From Streptomyces alboflavus (GTDB lineage Bacteria > Actinomycetota > Actinomycetes > Streptomycetales > Streptomycetaceae), in NCBI RefSeq assembly GCF_000716675.1, contig NZ_JNXT01000011.1, positions 62,001 to 126,000 on the forward strand: DNA of 64,000 bases, read 5' to 3'. Made by a program: the position numbers and the translations under genes. Within the stretch, counting starts at the first letter, position 1; each line of letters opens with the position of its first letter. Of this stretch, positions 58,802 through 64,000 are shown piece after piece. The notes beneath the pieces were generated by a model. It searched no databases. It worked only from the letters and a program-made list of their open reading frames with translations, and was not told the origin of the DNA.

Positions 58802-59629
58802 ATGGCCATCGAGGACAGTCCGGAGTCCCGGCTGCGGTACGGGGAGGAGCTGCGTTCGCGGAGGGAGGGCGCGGGGCTGACCCAGGAGGAGTTGAGTGTG
58901 CGGGCGATCATGTCCCGCACCCATATCGCCCACATTGAGGCGGGGCGGCGGCGCCCGTCGTTGGACGACGCGAAGCGTCTGGACGACGTCTTAGAGGCGG
59001 GCGGCGTGTTCGTCCGGTTCCTTCCGGTCAAGGCGGAAGGGCGCGTCGCCGAACACTTCGCGGAGGCCGTCGAGTTGGAGAAGCGGGCGACGATGATTCG
59101 TACGTTCGCGTCGCAGCTCGTCCCTGGAATGTTGCAGACGAGGGCGTATGCGCGGAGCGTGTTCGTGGGCGGCGACGTTTCCTGGACGGACGAGGAGGTC
59201 GACAAGCTCGTTGAGACGCGGCTGGCGCGTGCCCGAATCCTGGAGGACTTCCACGCCCCCCAAGTCTGGTTCGTGCTCGACGAAGCCGTGATCAGGCGTC
59301 CGGTGGGCGGCGCAGCCGTGATGTGCGAGCAGCTGCGTCACATCGAGCAGTTGGCGCTCAGTCGACGCATCCGCGTGCACGTGATGCCGTTCTCCGTGGG
59401 GTACTACCCGCTACTTGCGGGCTTTGTGTCGCTGATGTGGTTCGACGACCTCCCGCCCATCGCCTACGTGGAAGCCCTGAAGGCAGGCAAGGTGCTGGAG
59501 CTTCCGTCAGCGGTGCTCAGCTGCCAGGTCGCCTACGATCGGAGCGTGGGTGACGCCATGTCGTCCGCCCAGTCCCTGGCTCTGATCAGGTCCGTAGCGG
59601 AGGAATTCGAGCATGAACAGCACCGGTGA
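58802..59629 (+). CDS. XRE-family regulator with DUF5753 domain
   Basis: 275 aa from ATG 58802 (an upstream-extended frame is not supported). HTH: RYGEELRSRREGAGLTQEEL then RAIMSRTHIAHIEAGRRRPS. The C-terminal part is the DUF5753 pattern: LVPGMLQTRAYARSVFVGGD, FVLDEAVIRRPVGG and RIRVHVMPFSVGYYPLLAGF. In Streptomyces such proteins pair with a DUF397 protein (next gene, overlapping 17 bp), in the manner of bldB/abaA-type regulators. The target is unknown. Confidence 0.95.
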   Translation: MAIEDSPESRLRYGEELRSRREGAGLTQEELSVRAIMSRTHIAHIEAGRRRPSLDDAKRLDDVLEAGGVFVRFLPVKAEGRVAEHFAEAVELEKRATMIRTFASQLVPGMLQTRAYARSVFVGGDVSWTDEEVDKLVETRLARARILEDFHAPQVWFVLDEAVIRRPVGGAAVMCEQLRHIEQLALSRRIRVHVMPFSVGYYPLLAGFVSLMWFDDLPPIAYVEALKAGKVLELPSAVLSCQVAYDRSVGDAMSSAQSLALIRSVAEEFEHEQHR

Positions 59630-59795
59630 CCAGTGGCGTAAGTCGACCTACAGCTCTGCTGACGGCGACGACTGTCTCGAAGTGAACGACGCCCACCGCC
59701 CGGCGGGCGTCCCCGTCCGCGACAGCAAGAACCCCCACGGCCCCGCCGTCCTCTTCGGCGCCCCGGCCTGGAAGGCGTTCCTCGCCTCCCTCTGA
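59613..59795 (+). CDS. DUF397 protein
   Basis: 60 aa from ATG 59613, inside the end of the XRE gene by 17 bp. It contains WRKSTYSSADGDDCLEVND and the typical VRDSKNPHGPAVLFGAPAWK, ending in FLASL. A classic small partner of DUF5753 regulators. Confidence 0.95.
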   Translation: MNSTGDQWRKSTYSSADGDDCLEVNDAHRPAGVPVRDSKNPHGPAVLFGAPAWKAFLASL

Positions 59796-59799
59796 ACCC

Positions 59800-60753
59800 C
59801 TACATGGGAGCGCACCGGCCGTTGCAGTCGAACAGCCAGAGGTCGCCGCAATCACTCGGGATGAGGTTGCAGTTCCCCCGCTTGCAATAGGCGGTGGGGG
59901 CGCAGTACGACGACTCCGTCGCGCAGTTGCAGTCGCGCACCGCGATGCCTTCGGCGTCGGCGGGGCCCAACCTGCCCAGCAACGCCTCCGCTTCCGCCAC
60001 ACCCAACGTCTGCCGGGCCCGCTCGCCCAGCCTCCGCACCGCAGGCTTGTGGTCCTGCCGCGAAACGAACACGCGGTCCACCAACCGCGAGGCTTCGTCC
60101 ACGATCCGCAACTGATCGGCCGACAGGTCGGGACGCGCGGCGCGGTAGCGGGTGAAGTGGCAGAGCCATGCGGCGGCCCGCTCCTCCGGCGACAGCGCGT
60201 TGAGGATCGCCTTCCGGTAGGGGACGGTGTGGCGGACTATCTCCTCGTAGGTGCGCGGGAGGCGCCCGGCGTTCGCCTCGACCCAGGAAGCAGCCGCACC
60301 TCTCGGGGACTTCGCGAAGGCCGGAGTCGTACCCGTCACGGTCAGGCCGATCGCGACGGCCAGGCCACCCCCGAGCTGGAGGAACCGCTTGCGCCCCATC
60401 GCGGTGCCCGTGCTCTCGACGGTGCCCGTGTCGGCTTCCTGCCGGAGACGGCCGAGCGCCTGCAGGACTCGTACGGTCGCTTTCGGCCCGAGCCGCCTGG
60501 CCAGTGCGAGCGACATGAGCGGACCGGTCCAGGTGCGCACCGCTTCCCCGTCGACCCGGATGAGGGTGGGGGCCAAGGCGGGCTCTGCGCCGGTGCTCTG
60601 CCGCCGCCACGCGCGGACGTCCGCGTGATCGAGGGGCATGACCTCAAGCTTTCCCCGGCTCGCCGTCGACACCGAGGTGGAGATGGCCGAGCAGGTGCTG
60701 CACGATCCATCGAATGCCAGGATCCAGCGGGCTTGGTCCTGTCGCGGTCCCAT
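59800..60753 (-). CDS. bacteriocin fulvocin-C-related protein with N-terminal DCC-type redox domain
   Basis: 317 aa from ATG 60753, after GGAGG; the frame extends upstream to 61320 but that part is not coding. The N-terminus ILAFDGSCSTCSAISTSV (Cys18 and Cys21) matches DCC-type (DUF393) thiol-disulfide proteins, about 100 residues. A membrane helix follows (GRKRFLQLGGGLAVAIGLTV), preceded by an Arg-Lys-Arg motif that looks like a twin-arginine/TM segment. The C-terminal domain resembles fulvocin-C-related proteins as I recall them, with eight cysteines in its last 45 residues (RDCNCATESSYC, CKRGNCNLIPSDC, FDCNGRC). A redox domain on one side and a Cys-rich peptide on the other suggests self-assisted disulfide formation. 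It might be a bacteriocin precursor or a membrane protein of unknown role. Confidence 0.8.
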   Translation of the reverse strand: MGPRQDQARWILAFDGSCSTCSAISTSVSTASRGKLEVMPLDHADVRAWRRQSTGAEPALAPTLIRVDGEAVRTWTGPLMSLALARRLGPKATVRVLQALGRLRQEADTGTVESTGTAMGRKRFLQLGGGLAVAIGLTVTGTTPAFAKSPRGAAASWVEANAGRLPRTYEEIVRHTVPYRKAILNALSPEERAAAWLCHFTRYRAARPDLSADQLRIVDEASRLVDRVFVSRQDHKPAVRRLGERARQTLGVAEAEALLGRLGPADAEGIAVRDCNCATESSYCAPTAYCKRGNCNLIPSDCGDLWLFDCNGRCAPM

Positions 60754-60915
60754 AGTTCCTCCGAACGCTTGGCCGTGTGACGGTCCGGATGACGTGATCC
60801 TGGCTTCAAGGACCGCCATGAACATGGCCAGACTGGGGCCGCGGCGGGGCTGCGCCTTGTACGAACGCGCACCCGATCCAGTCCGTGTCGGTCGAGCACG
60901 CACGGGTGAAGGACG

Positions 60916-61830
60916 GTGGTAGGGGTGGCCGGGAGGCCCGCACCGAACGATGTGAGCCTGGCGCGCGCCCGCGTGGGGCGCGACCGGGTGCGCCGCGATC
61001 CGCCCGCCCGACTGCGCGCGCACGTCGTCACGTACACCGGATACCGCATGCGTGCCGCGCCGCTTCTGCGCCGAGTGAACCTTCCCTCGACCACCGTGAC
61101 GGTGTGCCTCACCTGGGGAGCCGCGCTCGACCTCAGCTCGGACCGGGAGTGCTCCGCGGGGCGCAGTGGTCTGGATCCCGTGATGCTGGGGCTTCAGACC
61201 GGGCCGGTGATCAGCCACACCAGCGGCACCGGCTACGGCGTCCAGGTCGAGCTGACCCCGCTCGGAGCGTTCACGCTGCTCGGCATGCCGCTGCGGCACC
61301 TGGCCGACAGCATGATCCACCCGGCCGATGTGCTGGGGCGGTGCTGGGGCGCGGACCTCACCGAGCAGCTCGCCGACGCGTCCAGTTGGAGAAGGCGCTG
61401 GGAGATTCTCGACGAGGCCATCACCCGTCGGCTGGCAGACAGCCGCTGCTGGCCGTCACCGGTGCTGTGCGAGGCGTGGGCCCTGCTGCGGGACTGCCAC
61501 GGCACCCTTTCGGTCGGTCAGCTGGCCGAGGCCACCGGGCGGAGCCGTCGCCGCCTGGAGATCCTGTTCGCGGAACAGATAGGACTCGCGCCCAAGCGGG
61601 TCGCCCGCGTCCTGCGTTTCCAGCGGGCCCTGACGACGCTGCGGACGCCCGGGAGGACGTGGGCCGAGACCGCCGCCGCGTGCGGGTACCACGACCAGGC
61701 CCACCTGGCCCGCGAGTTCCGCGCCCTCGCGGGCATGACGGCGACCGACCTCCAGATCCTCGCCCCCCACGGCGTACCGGACCGCACCAGTCCCCGCACC
61801 GGCCCCCTGACCTCCGTTCCGACCCCGTGA
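60916..61830 (+). CDS. AraC-family transcriptional regulator
   Basis: 304 aa from GTG 60916 (GTG 60925 alternative; the ribosome site is not strong). The C-terminal HTH pair covers LSVGQLAEATGRSRRRLEIL with RVLRFQRALTTLRTPG and then ETAAACGYHDQAHLAREFRA. The N-terminal half, PLLRRVNLPSTTVTVCLTWG...GVQVELTPLGAFTLLGMP, resembles the DUF6597-type sensor. It may control the divergent or downstream gene. Confidence 0.92.
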   Translation: MVGVAGRPAPNDVSLARARVGRDRVRRDPPARLRAHVVTYTGYRMRAAPLLRRVNLPSTTVTVCLTWGAALDLSSDRECSAGRSGLDPVMLGLQTGPVISHTSGTGYGVQVELTPLGAFTLLGMPLRHLADSMIHPADVLGRCWGADLTEQLADASSWRRRWEILDEAITRRLADSRCWPSPVLCEAWALLRDCHGTLSVGQLAEATGRSRRRLEILFAEQIGLAPKRVARVLRFQRALTTLRTPGRTWAETAAACGYHDQAHLAREFRALAGMTATDLQILAPHGVPDRTSPRTGPLTSVPTP

Positions 61831-61889
61831 AGTCCGGGGGTGCGGCTCGTTCCGCGTGCGGACGAAGGTGAAGAGGCCGGTCAGCCACT

Positions 61890-62684
61890 GTGTCAGTGGA
61901 GACGCCTAGCATCCGGATCATGCGCGAGTTCTTCATGGCGGGTGGGCGGCGGCTGTCGTATCTGGACTTCGGGGGTCCGGGGGCCCCGCTGCTGACGCTG
62001 CACGGGCATTACAACGAGGGGGCGGCGTTCGCCCCGCTGGCCGAGGCGCTCGCGCCGCGGTGGCGGGTGATCGCGCTCGATCAGCGCGGTCACGGTGAGT
62101 CCGATCGTGCCGAGAGCTACGACCGGGGCGACTACGTCGGCGACGTCGCCGCCCTGCACCGGCATCTGGGCCTTGGTGCGGTGGCGGTGCTGGGGCACTC
62201 TCTGGGCGGAGTGAACGCCTACCAGTACGCGGCCCGGCAGCCGGACCGGGTCTCCGCCTTGATCGTCGAGGACATCGGCGCGGTCGTGGACGTCGACTGG
62301 TCGTTCACCCTGGGGCTGCCCCGCCGTGCGCCGTCGCGTGCGGAGTTGGTGGCTTCGCTCGGCTCGGCGGCCCCTTATCTGGAGTGTTCGTTCCGTCGCG
62401 CGGACGACGGGTGGGGATTCTCGTTCGGCATCGAGGACACGGTGGCGTCCCAGAAGGCGCTGTCCGGGGAGCACTGGCGGGACTGGACGGCGGTGGCCTG
62501 CCCCACCCTGCTGATCCGAGGCACCCGCAGCGACGAGCTGGCGGCCGGCCATGCCCGGGAGATGATCGCCCGTCGAGCCGGGAGCGCCCGGCTGGTCGAG
62601 CTGAGCGCCGGGCATGTCGTGCACCACGATGCCGCGGAGGAGTTCGCCGCCGCAGTCGAGGGCTTTCTGGCCGCCCCTGGCTGA
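61890..62684 (+). CDS. alpha/beta hydrolase
   Basis: 264 aa from GTG 61890 (ATG 61920 alternative). Oxyanion region LLTLHGHYNEGAAFAPLA, Ser nucleophile in VLGHSLGGVN, His in GHVVHHDA, acid probably in the RGTRSDEL region. The pattern GHGESDRAESYDRGDYVGDV is typical of the lipase/esterase class. The AraC gene lies 59 bp upstream. The substrate is unknown. Confidence 0.9.
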   Translation: MSVETPSIRIMREFFMAGGRRLSYLDFGGPGAPLLTLHGHYNEGAAFAPLAEALAPRWRVIALDQRGHGESDRAESYDRGDYVGDVAALHRHLGLGAVAVLGHSLGGVNAYQYAARQPDRVSALIVEDIGAVVDVDWSFTLGLPRRAPSRAELVASLGSAAPYLECSFRRADDGWGFSFGIEDTVASQKALSGEHWRDWTAVACPTLLIRGTRSDELAAGHAREMIARRAGSARLVELSAGHVVHHDAAEEFAAAVEGFLAAPG

Positions 62685-62701
62685 CCCCGGGCCCCGCACG
62701 C

Positions 62702-63664
62702 TCAGGGCACCAGCACCACCCTCCCGAACACCCGCCCCTCGTCCATCCCCCGATGGGCCTGCGCCGCCCCGTCCAGCGGCAGCACCTCATGCACGACCCC
62801 GCGCAGCTCCCCGCGCGCCGCCTCGGCGAACTGGGCTTCCCGCACCGCCTGCTTGGCGGCGACCGGCACCGTGTCCAAGCTCAGCGTGGCGAACGAGAGC
62901 GAGCTGCGGAACCCGGCCAGCAGGCGGGCGCCGAAGTCGGCCGGGGGGAGCCCGGCGATCAGGCCGACGGCCACGAAGCGGCCGTTGGGGTTCAGCTTGT
63001 CCAGGAAGAGGGGGAGCTGGGCCCCGCCCGCGATGTCGATCACCACGTCGTACCCCGCGGGCGCGTCGTGCGGACCCTCGCCCGACCGGTCCAGGACATG
63101 CGTCGCGCCCAGTTCGCGCAGGCGTGCGCCGCGCTCCGGCGACGACGTGGTGACGGCCACCGCGGAAGCCCCGCCCCGGGTCGCGAGCTGGACCGCGCTG
63201 ATCCCGATGCTGCCCGCCGCACCGCGCACGAGCACCGTTTCCCCGGGCGTGAACCGGGCCCGCTCCAGGGCGAAGTGAGCGACCACGCCGGAGCTGCCGA
63301 GAGCCACCGCCTCGACGCCGCTCAGGCCGTCGGGCAGGGCGACGACCTCGTCGATGTCGGCGACAGCCTGCTCGACGTACCCGCCGGCGAGGCCGGTGAA
63401 CGCCCACACGCGGCGGCCCAGCCAGGAGGCGTCCACGCCGTCCCCCGTCGCGGTCACGCGGCCCGCGACCTCGCTGCCGAGGACGTGGCCCGGCTCGAAG
63501 CCGAAGGTGCCGAGCGTCCCCCGGCGCAGCATGGCGTCGACGCCGCCGACGCCGATCGCCTCCGTGGTGATGCGCACCTGGCCCGGCGCCGGATCCGGCA
63601 CGGGCAGGTCGACCACCTCCAGGCCGTCCGCGGGCCCGAACTCCTTGATCACGACAGCTTTCAT
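62702..63664 (-). CDS. NADPH:quinone-oxidoreductase-like (MDR) enzyme
   Basis: 320 aa from ATG 63664; GTG 63667 just before it is also possible. The N-terminus MKAVVIKEFGPADGLEVVDL is typical of quinone oxidoreductases; there are no zinc-ligand cysteines. NADPH-binding motif: VLVRGAAGSIGISAVQLA. It is divergent from a TetR gene with 111 bp between starts, and probably controlled by it. Confidence 0.92.
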   Translation of the reverse strand: MKAVVIKEFGPADGLEVVDLPVPDPAPGQVRITTEAIGVGGVDAMLRRGTLGTFGFEPGHVLGSEVAGRVTATGDGVDASWLGRRVWAFTGLAGGYVEQAVADIDEVVALPDGLSGVEAVALGSSGVVAHFALERARFTPGETVLVRGAAGSIGISAVQLATRGGASAVAVTTSSPERGARLRELGATHVLDRSGEGPHDAPAGYDVVIDIAGGAQLPLFLDKLNPNGRFVAVGLIAGLPPADFGARLLAGFRSSLSFATLSLDTVPVAAKQAVREAQFAEAARGELRGVVHEVLPLDGAAQAHRGMDEGRVFGRVVLVP

Positions 63665-63775
63665 CACGGCTCCTCAGGGGCGGTGAAGGGGTGGGTGCGG
63701 GGCGACCGGGCAGGTCGCGCCACCGCCATCGGAACGTAACGTGCGGCCCCGTCCGTTCAGCCGAAGTGAGATGCC

Positions 63776-64000
63776 ATGACTGACCGTTTGACTCGCTCCG
63801 ACGCCCGGGACAACCGGGCCCGCATCCTGGACGCCGCCCGCGCCGTCTTCAGCGAGGAGGGCCTCGCCGCACCTATGCGCGAGGTCGCCCGGCACGCGGA
63901 CGTCGGCCCCGCCACGCTCTACCGGCACTTCCCGACCAAGCGGGACCTGATCGGGGCGACCTACGCCGAGCAGCGGCGCGCCTGCCGCGCCCTGGTCCGG
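63776..64000 (+). CDS. TetR-family regulator (N-terminal part)
   Basis: 75 residues from ATG 63776 until the window ends. HTH: ARAVFSEEGLAAPMREVARH then ADVGPATLYRHFPTKRDL. The C-terminus lies outside. It is divergent from the quinone-oxidoreductase-like gene. Confidence 0.9.
   Translation, partial: MTDRLTRSDARDNRARILDAARAVFSEEGLAAPMREVARHADVGPATLYRHFPTKRDLIGATYAEQRRACRALVR

Overview
The window looks like chromosomal DNA of a Streptomyces or a very close relative. The evidence is very high GC, GTG/TTG starts behind GGAGG-type sites, and a gene order I recall from the Streptomyces core chromosome: tad-pilus proteins, MrfA-type helicase, bldG with its anti-sigma partner, hppA, topA, a membrane protein fused to thymidylate kinase, and holB. 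All family names come from reading the translated sequence and from memory; no database was searched.

Left flank (1-21025). TadE-like proteins end a tad locus that starts outside the window. Next come an SF2 helicase facing leftward, bldG and its anti-sigma gene, a proton-pumping pyrophosphatase, a lipoprotein, a methyltransferase, topA, tmk, DNA polymerase III delta prime, a secreted tripeptidyl-aminopeptidase-like lipoprotein, and tRNA-Thr(CGT). The intergenic spaces hold a dispersed Streptomyces repeat (key motif CCTCAAACGCCGGACGGGCT) and short tandem repeats that cluster at gene ends.

Integrated element (21026-46280, 25.3 kb). A 44-bp direct repeat of the tRNA-Thr 3' part marks attL and attR. 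Just inside each end is an identical 23-bp repeat, likely an integrase arm site. The element carries a tyrosine integrase, an XRE repressor, an excisionase-like protein, a DUF3631 ATPase, a DUF2637 membrane protein, MobC and a relaxase. I see no FtsK-like Tra protein and no type IV secretion genes, so it is probably mobilizable rather than self-conjugative. Its cargo has two notable parts. The first (29.5-38.9 kb) holds an amino-acid permease, a helical-repeat protein, an APH-like kinase, an aldo/keto reductase, a JmjC/cupin oxygenase and, before the oxygenase, a 55-codon peptide gene followed by a 12-bp-stem hairpin. This resembles a RiPP precursor and tailoring layout that I cannot match to a named class. 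The second (39.0-45.8 kb) is a tightly coupled leftward operon: D12-class adenine methyltransferase, Eco57I/PglX-like adenine methyltransferase, an unknown 199-aa protein, a short McrB-like AAA protein, McrC, and a putative zinc-binding protein. It looks like a LlaJI/BsuMI-style restriction-modification system built with adenine rather than cytosine methyltransferases.

Right flank (46281-64000). Three small unknown proteins are followed by an IclR regulator with an acyl-CoA synthetase, a glycosyltransferase, a TetR regulator with a divergent unknown gene, a SAM methyltransferase, an epoxide-hydrolase-like enzyme, a ricin/hemopexin-type protein, a poly-serine protein with an injection-system-cargo-like N-terminus, an XRE/DUF397 regulatory group, a fulvocin-C-related protein with a DCC-type redox domain, an AraC regulator, an alpha/beta hydrolase, a quinone-oxidoreductase-like enzyme and the start of a TetR gene.
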